Origin: Xenopus tropicalis | Lineage: Eukaryota; Chordata; Amphibia; Anura; Pipidae | Direction: 5' to 3' | NCBI RefSeq assembly: GCF_000004195.4 | Contig: NC_030681.2 | Span: forward strand, 21,592,482 to 21,656,481 | DNA: 64,000 bases | Part shown: positions 38,701 through 53,700 of the stretch, one piece after another | How positions within the stretch are numbered: position 1 is the stretch's first letter | Layout of the letters: each line of letters begins with the position of its first letter | Position numbers and translations under genes: made by a program | Notes under the pieces: generated by a model | The model's input: the letters and a program-made list of their open reading frames with translations, nothing else | The model's database searches: none | Told to the model about the DNA's origin: nothing

Positions 38701-41700
38701 CTCCAGTAAGGATTAATTATATTTTAGCTGGCATCAATTACAAGGCACTGTTTTATTGTTACATAAAGGAAATCATTTTTAAAAATGTGAATTATTTAAT
38801 TAAAATAGACTCTATGGGAGATGGCCTTCCTATAATTCGGAGCTTTCTGGATAACGGATCCCATACCTGTACAGGTTTGTCTGGTTCGAGCCCAGAAGGG
38901 TGAAATTGTATGGTTTGTATATCATGCATAGTGATGAGCGAATTTTTTTTGGCAGACATAGATTTGCAGAGAATTTCTGCATTTCTCCATTAGCGAATTG
39001 TTTAGCAAAACGTCCGCGCAAATTCGACCCCAAACAATGAATTTGTTGCGCGTAAGAAAAAAGTTGTGGTTGTCTCAAAATAGGCGTTGTACATTAAAAA
39101 TAGGTGCTGTCAAGACAAAAAAAAAGTGCGGTCGTGCCATAAGAGCGCAAGCGACCAAAAATTTGCGAGATAAGCGCGTTTTACAAGCTTTCCTGTCATT
39201 TCGCACATTTTTCAGTGAAACGGGACAGATTCGCTCATCACTAACCATGCACATCACGTTTCCAAATTTGCAGAGAGAATGAAAGAAATTGAACTCATTA
39301 TCTGAATCACTGAATCATTGTGCACTGATATTGGAATGGTTTATAAAGAGCAGTGATCCCCAACCAGTAGCTCGCTAGCAACATGTCACTCCACAACCCC
39401 TGGGATGTTGCTCCCAGTGGCCTCAAAGCAGGTGCTTTTTTAATTCCTGGCTTGGAGGCAGGGTCAGACTGGGGGGTGCAGGGCCCACCGGGGCTCCCGC
39501 CCCAGCCGCGTCCCCTAACCCCCCCAGGGGCCCCCCTAACCCCCCCGCAGGGCCCTCGCCTGACATCCTCCCCGAGCGCGTATAAATTGAACGCGTCGGG
39601 GAGGAACAGTCAGTAGGGGGAGCGCCGGCAAAGGTCGGACTGGGCCGCTGGGGCCCACTAGGGCCGGGGCCCACCGGGATTTTTCCCGGTGTCCCGGCGG
39701 CCCAGTCAGACCCTGCTTGGAGGCAAGTTTTGGTTGCATAAAAACCAGTTGTACTGCCAAACAGAGCTTTCTGTAGGCTGCCAGTCCACATAGGGGCTAC
39801 CAAATAGCCAATTATAGCTCTTGTTGGCACCCTCAGGAACTTGTTTTATGCTTTTTTTAAATCTGAGTGTGGCTCATGGGTAAAAAACGTTGGGGACACC
39901 TGACATAGAGCATGATTTATTAATTGGCGATTTAATTTAATTACTATTTGTTTTAGGAAGATGTGATGGTGCTGGCGAACGAAGGAGATATATGCAATAC
40001 AAATGGTTGGTTTGGGTGGCGGATATGTGCCCAATTTATATACATGGTAGGAAAATGTAAAGTTTACATGTTCTTTTAAGATGCCTTGGCTGGTAAATTA
40101 TTTTTTTCCGTGCAATTTTGTCATGATTTTTTAACCTGTAAATGCATGCAAAAATTAGATTTCCCACACTTTCCCCCTTGATGAACCTGATACAATAGTG
40201 CCATGCAAGGATGTGGGTATAGGGCAGGACTCACACACCCTGCCTTTAGGGTATGAGGCTCTTTATTGCAGCTTCAACTTTACACTTTTCCTTGGAGTTT
40301 CGATGGTAGCCAACCTGCACTTAGTAGTTTTGCCTCCAGGGGATGCCAGGGTTGGGCACTGCAACTGCCGGGCACTGAAACATGTGGGTGCACCTGTGAT
40401 GGTTTACAGCTGGGCAGTCTCTGGGATCTTCCACATGTGTATAAAGACTAATAAATTGGATTTCCTGGCAACCACTTTTGTAAGCCAGAAAGCGAACAGC
40501 TTCTGTAGTAAATGCAGGACAGCGTTTAATTCTTTCTGCCGACCTCAAAGGCAGCTTCTGGAACATGATGTTCTATGTGGGTCATTACAGGAACCTATCT
40601 GGCCCTGAATTGTGATAGCACCAATAACAGCTAATACTGCTGGGCCAATAGGGTGCCATTTGGTGAGCATGCCCAGTTTATTCTGCATTTAGCTCTTACA
40701 GGGGGGCTTGGGGCCAACTATTGTATTGTGCCACAGAGGGGCCAGGCTTTGTTTTCCCTCACAAAAGGCGTCAATTACCTTTGAAGAACCAGAGAAAGCT
40801 GACAGGCTACACAATATTAAACACGGAAAGCAATGGTTATCATTAACACACCATTTGGTGCAGAAATTCAGGAGGGGCATGGGCATGCTGTTAATATGAT
40901 TTTAATGTGCCTATCCTCTTCACTTTCCATTAAACTGGACTTTTTGTAAATGGCTTGTAAAAGCTTCAGTTCACATTCTTGTAGTATAATATTATTCATA
41001 TCAACACTGGATGCTAAATGTGGTTATATATTTGTTTGTTGTTTAGTCGACGGCATCAGTTACTTACATCTCGTGCAGCTGGGGGCTGTTGGAAAACACA
41101 TTGGCTTCTATGGAAGTCAGGACATCATTCTGAGATATTTCTCTGTGGGACAGAGCAGGATACAGCATATTAGCCAAACAGAACATCTCTGTAAAGAATC
41201 TGCCTTGTGATCATTACAGCCAGTGACTTATAATAATTTGGGGAGGCCAATTTTCTTAATTTTGTGGTAAAGGGAAAAAAGTGCACACAAACTTCTACAA
41301 CCTTAGTTTTTGTTCCCCAGCACTAGCTTATTTAAGGGAAAACTTGGAAAGAATAATCACAGTGGTGTTTTTTTGTGGATGAAAACTTGCACACATGCAA
41401 AAATCACATTGTTACATTCATTTTCACCAAGGCTGGAAATCTCAAATGCTTTAATAAACTGGGAAATAAATCACCCACCGGACCTAAATACACTCCCAAG
41501 AATGCAGAAGTGGCATCGCTTCCGGTAGCATGTGATGTCACTTCCGTATGAGTGACGTCACATGGGCCACGTTGCACAGCCTATCCCCTTAATTTATAAA
41601 AAGAAAAAGAAAATCTATTATAAAGGCACCTGAGAGCCCTTCCCCCAAAAGCCACCTCCCTATATTTAAATATGGCCCTATTTCAAAGCACATGGCATAG

Positions 41701-44700
41701 CTCAAAAAAGGAGAGTAGAGCCCTATGGCTATTTGCACAATGCACCACGCAGTCTGCAAAGTGCAAAAAAACGGGCAACTTAAACTTTGTACACTGTGTG
41801 GTCCTCTGTATATTCTAGGGAAATGAAATTTTCCTCCAGGTACGGATTTGCGACAAAATTCCACATTTCTCCAGCAGCGAATATTTTCACAAAAATTAGG
41901 CATGACAATTTGTGCCACAAAAAAATTGCATTGAACAAAACACCCATAGCCCAAACATATTTTGCACAGTTAAAGCTGCCATGAAAAAGAGTCACCAAGG
42001 AAAAAACGCCCATAAACGCTAATGTATTTTCCTTGGAAACAATAACTGGGCAAAAAAGCCATGTCAATTGACTTTAATAAACTTTTTGCCGCTCCCCAAG
42101 TTTTTCAACAGGAAGCACAATGGGCCAGATTTACTCATCACTAGTAAATTCCCATTGACTTCTATAGACACATTGCCATTTACTTCCCAACTTCTCTTTG
42201 ATAAATAATACCTATTCAAGGTTCTGAAGAATATTCTTGTGGGTTTTTACACTGAGTTTTTTCTCAATTTTTATTTAAAAATTTTCTCGAAACAAAAAAT
42301 CGATTTATTTTCTTGAATCGAGAAAAAACTCCATCTCAAATTTTGATAAATCGTCCCCCTAAGCTTTTTCCTTGTACCCAGCTAGATGTACAAATACTGA
42401 AGCCAATAACAGAACCCGTCCATTGGTTTCAGCCAATTGAACCAATTACAGCATCTCTCCTTTTCTTTGTCATTCCTTGCATCAGGACATGATCATTTCA
42501 ATCAACAAGGCTGGTCCCCATTCCTTTTCCTACCTGTGCACAAATATTACAGGTATTACTGTATCTGTACAAATCCTTAGTATTTAAGACTAGCCACTCA
42601 AGCGATAGACTTGCTGTTGGGTAACAACTCAAATGTATTTTGAGACAATAGCCCAGATGCAATTCAGTGAAATAAAGGGTGGCGAGATTCAATTTGAGAT
42701 GTAATTAAATTAAAAAAAATCTTATCATATGAAAACTCTATTGAAGCCTATGGGGAAAAATATACAACTGAATTAGGAGGAAAGTTTTTTCTCCTTCAAA
42801 TTGAATCTTATGTCTACGTTATAGACCATGAGATAACTTTTTTCTCACTGAATTGAATTTGGCCCAATGTTGGAAAGCCTGTTGATTTTAAATTAATTGA
42901 ACATCTCCAATTGTTATCTTATATAATTCCACTTGATAAGTACAGGTATGGGATCCGTTATCCGGAAATCCGATATCCAGAAAGCTCTGAATTACGGAAA
43001 GCCCGTCCCCCTTAGACTCCATTTTAATCAAATAATTCAGATTTTTGAAATTGATTTCCCTTTTCTCTGTAAAATAAAACAGTGCTTTGTATTTGATCCC
43101 AACTAAGATATAATTACCCCTTATTGGGGGCAGAACAGCCCTATTGGGTTTATTTAATGGTTAAATGATTCCATTTTCTCTGTAATAATAAAACAGTACC
43201 TGTACTTGATCCCAACTAAGATATAATTACCCCTTATTGGGGGCAGAACAGCCCTATTGGGTTTATTTAATGGTTAAATGATTCCCTTTTCTCTGTAATA
43301 ATAAAACAGTACCTGTACTTGATCCCAACTAAGTTATAATTACCCCTTATTGGGGCAGAACAGCCCTATTGGGTTTATTTAATGGTTAAATGATTCCCTT
43401 TTCTCTGTAATAATAAAACAGTACCTGTACTTGATCCCAACTAAGATATAATTACCCCTTATTGGGGGCAGAACAGCCCTATTGGGTTTATTTAATGGTT
43501 AAATGATTCCCTTTTCTCTGTAATAATAAAACAGTACCTGTACTTGATCCCAACTAAGATATAATTAATCCTTATTGGAGCCAAAACAAGCCTATTGGGT
43601 TTAATTAATGTTTTATTGATTTCTTAGTAGACTTACGGAATTACGGAAAGACCCCTTATCCAGAATACCCTTGGTCCTGAGCATTCTGGATAATGGGTCC
43701 TATACCTGTACTGTGTCGTGGCTGACCAAAAGAGACATCTGTTGAAAGTTTTGTAAGAATAATACACTCTCTTTCTCATTAGAGGTTTTATTTATCTCTG
43801 TTCAGAAGCAGTAAACTCGCCATTTTCCTGCCATAGATGGAGATCCATTAATAAGAGGTGAGGAAAACAAGTAGTCTTTAGTGAACATTAAATGCGTGTT
43901 TAAAAATATAACAACTTTAAATACCAATAGTGGAAACTGCCCGAACGCAACACAAATAATTTGGACAAAGTATGTCTCTCTAAATAGTAACCATTAAAGT
44001 GTGAAAAAATAAATAAATAGGGAGCCTGGCGGAGCAGTGATTAATGAAATGTAAAACAAGAAGACAAGAAAATAATGGCAGTAATTACTAAAATCTATAA
44101 GAACGGATGATGAATAATATTGGGATAAGTCTTTTTTTCATACTGTATTTCTCATAAGTTCTAATATCTGAGACTTTGTATAGAAAACGCATTATTGTAA
44201 TACAATGGTTCCTGAACTCTGGGGTGCCCCACGCAGCATGGGGGGGGGGGGGGGTGAATGGAATCCATTCAGAGTTAAATTGGGGTGTAAATCATTTTTT
44301 ACTGCCTTGGAACTGTAGGAGAATGATGCAAAAATGGCACCTATAAACTGGCACCTAAACTTACAAACTAAAAAGACTTCTGTAAATGTAATGTAGATTA
44401 ATGGTATGACTGTTGAAGAATATTGACTACGAATATAGATATGACAATTTTATCATTTATCGAGGAAGTATGGGTGGCTGAAATTTATTTCAGGGTGGCT
44501 TATGAACCCATTCACGCATTTTTACATGATTAAATGACAAGCAATCTGAGTGCGCTTATCTGGGCATTATTAGGCTAAGATGGTTAGTGCCAAACAGTGT
44601 GATGTACAATGTCAACAATGCCCTGCCTCCAGCCAAGAACAAGAAGGGGTACCAGCCAGGGGAGAATGGGGTGTTAGGGAAACTAAGAGGCAATTTGTGT

Positions 44701-47700
44701 TTTAGCCAGTTCAGTGACCAGCCAGAGAGAAACTTCTATTCATCCGCAGGGAGAATCACACAAAATTCACAAGTTTAATCTTGTTAATCAATAATTTTCA
44801 AGCTCTCTGAGGCAATTGCAGCTAATATGATAAAACTGATGAAATTGTGCGTGTGTTTTGATGCGCTGAAATGCGTTTGATGTTTTAAAATGATCCCATT
44901 GGCCCATTGACATAACTTTTGGTGTTCAGCATGGGAGTGATGTGTGTATCTGATTCCTAGGGTGCAGCTGCTCTGTAGTGATGGACATAGGTCACTGAGG
45001 GAACCCTGGAGCTATTGCCTGGTTCAGACATGGTGGTAGCTCCTGGGCACAAATTCACAAAATTCAGAAGAGGAGACAGAAGAAAGGCAATGGATCTAGC
45101 GCAACTATACGGAAGTGCAAGGAGCACATGTTGATGCAAGTACTGTTAGTTAATGGAATTGTTCACACAAATGACTATGGCAAAGTGTATCTGTAGTGCG
45201 GCCTTTTTTTGCACCATACGTTGCACTTCTTTGCAATACTTAGTTGGAGCACAGAGACCTTGATCCCTAAAAAGAATGCAGCAAGTCTTCCAAGTATTCA
45301 TGAGGGGTAGGGAGCACTTAGACCCATCTTCCATCCCTATCTTTACCTGTGCATCATTCAGAGGCCCAGGTTAAGAAGCACTGTACAAGCTGGTTTCAGA
45401 GCCAAGGCACAAGAGTATTTTTTATTTCATCTCAAGCTCAACTCTAGTAAAAAACACAACTGGAAATGATTTTGTCGACCAGTTATAATTTACTTTTCCA
45501 AACATTTGTAACATTATCTTTGGATCAGATTATATTACTATTTCAATGACATCCCCTCACTTACAGTGCTTATATTTACAGAGCAACCCAAAAGATGAGA
45601 TTTAAGAAGGGCATAGAGAACGTATAGGCACACCAAGATCAGCTTGTGCTGTCAATTTTTAAAAGAATGAAATCAACTAATAATGTGCTAGATGCTTGTC
45701 CTAACTGGCCTAAAGAAATATATTCAGCTAGGACTTGGCTTGATAAGCTGAAAATCATGTGACTGTATTGTTTATTGACCTATCACACAACCCTTTAGTG
45801 GAAATCCAACACCAATCCAGAACTATGTGATGGAACATAGATTATATCTTCATCTCAGTGGTCAAACTGGCTATACTGTAAAGTTTACCACAATTTACAC
45901 AATTCAGTGTGACTTCCAAATGACTAGATGCTTCCACTTGTGTCTACCGTTACTTTGCTGATCCTCTATTGCTCCTCTATTAGACTGACTTTCTGTTAAT
46001 GATCTATTTTCACTGCCGCAGGCCTGTAATATCCTTGAGATTCCTTGTACTGAGTTTGGCTTTTGTTTGTACAATCCGATCACATTCCCTTGTAGGAGTC
46101 TCTTTTCTAATATTTATGTGTTCATCATAAAGATGCACAGACTGGCCTGAGGAAAAAATGCCTATAAAAGAATAGTTACTCTAGATATCATGGCTGTGTT
46201 GTAAAATTTATTCTAGGAAATCATAACATGAATAAATGATAGGGATGTGTTACATCTGCACGGCCTTAAAACTAAACAAACAGGTGCTTGTAGCTGATTT
46301 GTATATTATTTTTATGAAAATTCAACCTCATTGAATCATAGTTGTATTGAAAGATTGAAAGGACACGCCCATCGTCATTTTGTGTCAAAAACCAAGAATT
46401 TTCAAGGTCTCTCCCACGGATCTGTGTTGTCTTGAAAAAGAGAAAACAAAACTGAGCTGCAGATGGTGGAACAAAAAGATGAACTCACAGAGGAAAAGGA
46501 CTCTTTGTGTGGAGTTTTGAAAAAAAAAAGAGAAATATTTCATATGGATATTTTTATGATAAATCCATGGCTTGAAGCATTAAAACTCAATACAAATCTT
46601 CACAGTGTTGAGTATGTGTCTGTGTGTCATGTGTCAGTTCTTTCAAACTTTTTCCATATAACAAAACAAATTATTCATTCTATATTATACTGTATTTGTG
46701 GGAGGCTGGACCAGCCAGATACACAATACATACACCAGGGCTATTTCTGGGATTCAGAAGTGACTGCTGCACTAGGACCTTGGGATTTGAGAGGACTATA
46801 AGATTTGTAAACACAAATAAAAAAATCCCCCATATGTAGGAATGTTTGGATAAACGGTAAATGCTTTGGAACATGGCAGTGACAGCTTTATGGGTGTTTG
46901 ATGGGGGCAAAGGGTAAATGTTTATATTACTTTTTAAGTAATATTTAGTACAATATTCTCTTCAGCTGTCCATGCACAGGCATTGGCTACAGTTTGGACG
47001 CCAAACTGAGTCAGCAGCTTATTGGTCCCAAAACAATTGGCTGCTAGTGATGAGCGAATCTGTCCCATTTCACTTTGCCATAAAATTCACAAAATGGCAA
47101 GAAAATGCACAAAATGGTGCGCAATTTTTTTGTCGCCTGCGTCTTTTTTGTCGCCCGCGCTTTTTTGACGCGACTACACCCAATTTTGACGTGTCTGCGC
47201 CCTTTTTTGATGCAACTGCGCCAAAGTTGGAGCACAACAAAAAAAAATTGCCATGTCTGGCGAAAAAATTCGCTCATCACTATTGGCTGCCCTTCCATTA
47301 TCTGTTTGGGCATTGGTTAACTATCAAGCAGGTAGACATGGTCCTTCAGGACTGGAAAATGCCAGAGGGGCTGCTGTAAGATGTCAAAGACAGTCAATAT
47401 TTAGTTGGCTAGTGTGGGGATTATGGGCCTCTGTGTACATGAGATGTCAGGGCCTATTTTAAATCTCAGTCCAGTCCTGTTGTCCTCTCGTGATTGCTCT
47501 GAATAGGCCATGTTGTAATCTGATTGTTGGTCTGGAAGCTAAATTATCAGACTAGCAACATTTAGTCTCCTCCTTGGTAGCCAAATCTTGCAAAGACACA
47601 CTTATTTTGGTGCAACGACCTAACCGCACCAAACAAGGAGAATGTGTCGCCAACATTCTTATTTGATGCAAGAAAAACAGCGGAAGGTTCCAGTATTTTT

Positions 47701-50700
47701 TCCTTACAACAGTGTAGAACCATGGAAACCTCCACACACGGATACAAAATATGGATTTCAGTTGAAAATACAGTCTTCTGCTTTGGAGCCACATGCATCA
47801 TATCTTCTTGCTCCAGCAGATTTATGGAAATCATAACTGGAAATATTTGGAGGCATACTATAACTGATTGATGTTGATGTAATGTGCATTAAAGTGATGA
47901 GATGGTGTAAATTATAGTTTCAAGTTCACCTTGATGGACAACCAGAGATTTAAATTTAGATAACCCAGTGATTCAGTAGGAGTGATATATTTATAGGCAG
48001 TATCTCCATGACCTGAATCCAAACAGTAGCTGTTTTTTTATGATGAATAGGCCTAGAAAAATAGTCTTGAATAGAGCCTCAAGTCATCCTAGACAAATAC
48101 TAGGTGGGAGGGTGCTGCTGTAATAAGCTTTAGTCATACAAGAATAGACTAGCAGTTATATATAATTGTCCATAAATACATTTTATTGTGTTCCATAGGG
48201 CAAGTATGCTATTATTGTCCCCTTTACAGTAGTAGCTACCATTTTCCCTATGAGGTACAGTAAACTTAGGGAAAGATCTGAAGCTTGTCCATCAGTGTTA
48301 TGATATCAATAATGTAAATGTAAATGTGTCTCTATATTAAGGGGCCCATTTACTTACTCACGAACCGACCGAATGCGTCCGATTGCGTTTTTTTCGTAAT
48401 GATCGGTATTTGGCGATTTTTTCGGAAAATCATCGCGACTTTTCGTTGCCATCCGAATGTTGCGTAAAATCTGCCGATTTTTTCGTAGCGTTAAAACTTG
48501 CGCGAAAAGTCGCGCCTTTTTCGTAGCCATTCCGAAAGTTGCGCAAAATGTTGCGATTTTTTCGTAGCGTTCGGATTCATTCAAGCTTCAGTATGGTGAC
48601 TTTTCTTGGGCCAGGTTGGAGCTGCAGGGTGCCATTGAGTCCTATGGGAGGCTTCCAAAATCAGTCTGAAAATCAGGCTTCAAAAAGTCTGAAAGTTTCG
48701 TCCGCCGCTTACGAGTGTTCAATACGAAAAAGTTGCGACAAGATACGAGCGAATCGTAATGGCTACGAAAAACTCGCGTTTTTTCGCGAAAATCGTATTG
48801 GTAACGAAAAAGCCGCAACAATTTCCAAAAAGTCGTAAAGGCGCCGAAAAAATACGAAAAAGTCGCAAAATGTTCGTTTTCCAATCGGAATTTTTCCAAT
48901 TCGGATTCGAATTTGTGTCTTAGTAAATCAGCCCCTTAGTGTGAATGTTAATTTTTGATAACCAAAAATAGGCTGCTTAACATTTAATTTCTGCAACTCA
49001 TCCCTTTCATTTCTATGGCTTGGAGTTTCCCAAAATGTAATGTATATAAACATATGGATTCTAAATGTAGTCTGCATCACATATCTACAGTAAATGAATA
49101 GCTTATTAGCCATGCAGTATAGGGCTTTTATACAAACCATTCTTACAGCCCTACAATATGAATTCAAGCTAGCTTTGTCTATATGAAAAATGCATTGTGA
49201 AGGGATATGGTGTTATATATCAAGCCCCACGTTAGGCAAAAGTTACAAGTCACTCTCTTTCACTGATATGCTATAATTTGAATTATATAAACAGCTCTCT
49301 GTGGGGAGTATATAGGCTTTCACAAATATGTTATTGTTGCTCTAAAAGACCTCATTCCATTCAACGTGCATATAGATGCAGGAAACCATACATTTCCCAG
49401 AATTCTGTGTCCTGACACCCTGACCCCTTTGGTAATGACTGGCCTGGAACTAAGCAGAAGTGTGTCCCCTGAGCTCAGGAAAAAGTCCACAAATAGCAAA
49501 ACAGCACATACTGGGAACTTATAAAGAACTATACTATGAAGCTAAATGTTGGCTGGTGTGGGTCTTAATGGTCACACACTATAACAGTGATCCCCAACCA
49601 GTGGCTCAGGGGCAACATGTTACTCACCAACCCCTTTGATGTTGCTCCCAGTACCTCAAAGTTGGTGCCCATTTTTTAATTTCTGCCTTGGAGGCAAGTT
49701 TTGGAGGCATAAAGGCCATGAGTACTGCTAAACAGAGCCTCTAGCAGTCTGCCAGTACACATTGGGCTACTAATTAACCAATCTGAGTCTACTAAAAAAT
49801 CAATGAAACATTAATTAAACCCAATAGGATTGTTTTGTATCCAATAAGGATTAATTATATCTTCGTTGGGATCAAATATAAGGTACTGTTTTATTATTAC
49901 AGAGAAAAGGGAATCATTTAACCATTAAATAAACCCAATAGGGCTGTTCTGCCCCCAATAAGGGGTAATTATATCTTAGTTGGGATCAAGTACAGGTACT
50001 GTTTTATTATTACAGAGAAAAGGGAATCATTTAACCATGAAATAAACCCAATAGGGCTGTTCTGCCCCCAATAAGGGGTAATTATATCTTAGTTGGGATC
50101 AAGTACAGGTACTGTTTTATTATTACAGAGAAAAGGGAATCATTTAACCATTAAATAAACCCAATAGGGCTGTTCTGCCCCAATAAGGGGTAATTATATC
50201 TTAGTTGGGATCAAGTACAGGTACTGTTTTATTATTACAGAGAAAAGGGAATCATTTAACCATGAAATAAACCCAATAGGGCTGTTCTGCCCCCAATAAG
50301 GGGTAATTATATCTTAGTTGGGATCAAGTACAGGTACTGTTTTATTATTACAGGGAAAAAGGATATCAGTGTTAAAATTCTGTATTTTGTGGGCACTGTT
50401 ATTAAGGCAATCTTGGTATCACCCCAAAATCATATGCATTTGCCATCTAGGAAGTACTAAATGGAAAGTTAAAGTAATTGTAATTAAAAATCTGAGTTGT
50501 CAATCATATATTGCCTGCCCCGTCTCTATGCCTGCGGCATAGAGGCGGGGCAGGCAATGTATGATTGACAGCTCAGATTTTTAAATACATTTATAACAGG
50601 TATAGGTGCTTTAATTCAACAATTAAACATGAAACCCAAATCTTTTTTGTTAGGACTTTTATTATACAGGTATAGGATCCCTTATCCGGAAACCCGTTAT

Positions 50701-53700
50701 CCAGAAACCTCCGAAGCTGATTTCCCTTTTCTCTGTAAAAATAAAACAGTACCTTGTAATTGATCCCAACTAAGATATAAATATTCCTTATTGGATGCAA
50801 AACAATCCTATTGGGTTTAATTAATGTTTTATTGATTTTTTAGTAGACTTAAGGTATGGAGTTCCAAATTACAGAAAAACCCCTTATCCGGAATACCCTT
50901 GGTCCCGAGCATTCTGGATAATGGGTCCTATACCTGTACAGCTTTTTATGATGGGGTGACAGGTCCACTTTAATTAAACCCAAAAGGATTGTTTTGCCTA
51001 CAATAAGGAATCATTGTATATTATTTAGGAACAAGTACAAGGTAGTGTTTTATTAATATAGAGAAAAAGAAAATAACTTTTGAAAAAGTGAATTATTTAA
51101 TATTATTTAATCAAAACTGGGTCTATGGGAGATGGCCTTCTCACTTTCTGGATAACAGGTATCCAGATAACAGATCCCATACCTGGATTTGAATATAAGT
51201 TTATGCTTTAACTAAGATCATTTATTGAAGGGCTTTTTTTAGGATCCTTGTCTTTCTGGGCAATAAAGCTTAATCCCCCCTAAAAAAGGAAAGGGGAGTA
51301 CTGAATGTTGAGGATTATCAAATAATCTTTCTTGGGGTGCAAAAAAAGGGTATTAGTAATACTTTCCAATTTTTTCATATGATCCCAGTAGGAAAGAACC
51401 AAATGCAACCCAGTAAATCAATTGCCGCCCTAAGGCAAACTGTTTGCATTTTGAAAAATATTCCCTTAACTCTATAGTATAATCATCATTTGAAATTAAA
51501 CCCTATGAGATCTTCTTTGTCCCATACTAAACATCAATTCACATTTTCTGTCCAACCCAACAAGTCACGTTGGTCTGTTCATAATTTAGATTTGGATCCA
51601 GCTTTATGTGGATCAAATCACTTGGCCAAAGTTTAGAATCTTGAATTTTCTTCAGCTTTTTAAGTGCTTTTTCTTGCTGAGTGTCAGAGAGATGTGTAAA
51701 AGTCTTTTTAAGCCAAGCAAAAATTCTATCATTTGGTCATGGAGCGGGGCAGATGGTCTTTGCATGATGCTTTATTTAGCTTTGGCAGAGAATAAAATAT
51801 TTATTTGGTACTTTTACCCCTCTGATGTTGGGGGCCCAGAAAAAATGTCCTTCCTTATCTACTGGAGCATTGTGTGTTGTGTCTAAGGGACACCGCCAAG
51901 ATAACATTTTTGCACACTCAGTAAACTGATTTTTTTTTACATAGTATAAATATAAAAATAAATAAATTAAATGTATTTAAAATTTTATTGTCAAGGCAAA
52001 TGACAGTGAGTCTTTTCCATGGAATGTTATAAAGAATCTTTCTTTGGTTTCCAATATTGCTTATATTAAGATGGGCGATGACAATGCTTTTTAAAAGCAG
52101 GAGCGTTACACTGCTCCATATCAGGAACAGATGCATATTTTCGAGAAACTCAACCACTGCAGTATAGAAGAGGAGTGGATTCATGAACATAAAATCCAAA
52201 ATGCACTTTCCCCTAGGCAGTTAAGCAAAGGAATAGCAACTGCCTGGTTGGACTGACCCACCAGGATAAATTCCAGTGGGTCCTGATTCTGTTGGGCCCT
52301 ACTGCCTCTCTGCAAGTCAGCCACCCACACAAAACATCGGAAAAATGAAAATTAAACATGGTAGTGCATTCCATGGTGGAAAATGCTGCCATCTTTAATT
52401 TTTTTTACAGGGTGTTTGGTCAGAATGGGGGGGGCGTAAGTAGCGAGTAGTACTTAGCAGGGAGTAAGTAGCAGAGGGTGGTGTGGAGAGGCAGAAAGGG
52501 GGCAAAGCAGTGAAGGTGGGGCTGGCAGGGTTTCTATGTCATGGTAACTGGGTGGGGGACCATTGACCTGGGGGCTCAGTGTACTGGAGTTTTTTAGAGT
52601 ATAATTTTGGTGTTTTGAGTGACAAGGGTGGTAGGAATCTTTCTGCAAAATATCTTTTGGGATTTCCATATCCTTTACCTCCTTCCCTGGTGATTCTATG
52701 CTGTTGGCAAAAAGCTATAAAATGCCTAGAAACCTAAGGGGGTATTTACTGAACCCCCCAGAGAGAAGTACAGAGCACTAAGGGACACAAAAGTACTTCC
52801 CTTGGTCCTCATTTAAACAGCAATGCTGTCTGGGACCTGGCTGTGTTAGATAAGAAATCTGGTGTGTGTGTGGTACATAGTGCTGCATAGGTGGCCACAA
52901 GGCTACACTAGCCTTACTACTTGCTATAGGGCAGGCAACCGCCACTGATACCTGGGCCCACTAGGAGTTTTCCTGAAATCCTTATGGGCCAGTCCGACAC
53001 TACCCATACCTGTTCCCTAACTTGCACATCCGTTATTAAATAACCCCTGTAGATCTGATTGGGATAATAAAGTCAAAAGTCAAAAAGTTTGTTTTTAAAG
53101 AGCTGACCAGTAAATGCGACAAGTTTATTGGTTGCTATGGGTTACTAGACAAGTCACAAGCTTAAAAGACCCACTACATATTCTATTTACATTGGACTTT
53201 CATTGGCAGCAATGTAGACCTCAGCAGCTGGTAGTTCTACTGTCCCTTTAAACCCTCTTTAAGTTTTGGACCCAGTTATACTATATTCCCTTCCCCACAA
53301 TTTATTTAGTGAACAAAATCCTGAATCATTATAAATACTGGATAAAACACAATTTTAAAGTCAGAAAATTGGCTAGTGTAACTTAGCTCTCTAAAATGAA
53401 TCCCTTGTATTACCTCTTAGTTTTTATACGCTAAATGGAAATGTGTTTTCTATTTTTTCAGCATCATTAGAGACAGGAGATAAATGTAGAATTTGTACAG
53501 TATCATTCAGACTTTATCCTTATGCAATTTAGAATTCAAGCATTTGTTTACAGCACCATGAAATTATATTATGAAGAAATTGTAGGGTAAACGAAAACAC
53601 CAATTAAAATTTCAGCAAACAGGCTATATTTTTATTGATCAAAGCCCATTTTCAAATCCCCCAGCACTTCCCTGTTCTGTGAATAATTGTAAAATCACTT

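Noticed and set aside
39383..39830. Pro/Gly-rich frames on both strands
   Set aside because: They lie within the nested GC-rich hAT element; GC richness removes stops in all frames.
40198..40608. 136-codon plus-strand frame with several Cys
   Set aside because: No recognisable family, intron position of a gene on the other strand, overlapping open antisense frame, and no splice or promoter support.
46463..46801. 112-codon frame beginning with a Lys/Glu-rich stretch
   Set aside because: No similarity recognised, no splice context, and composition typical of AT-rich intron.
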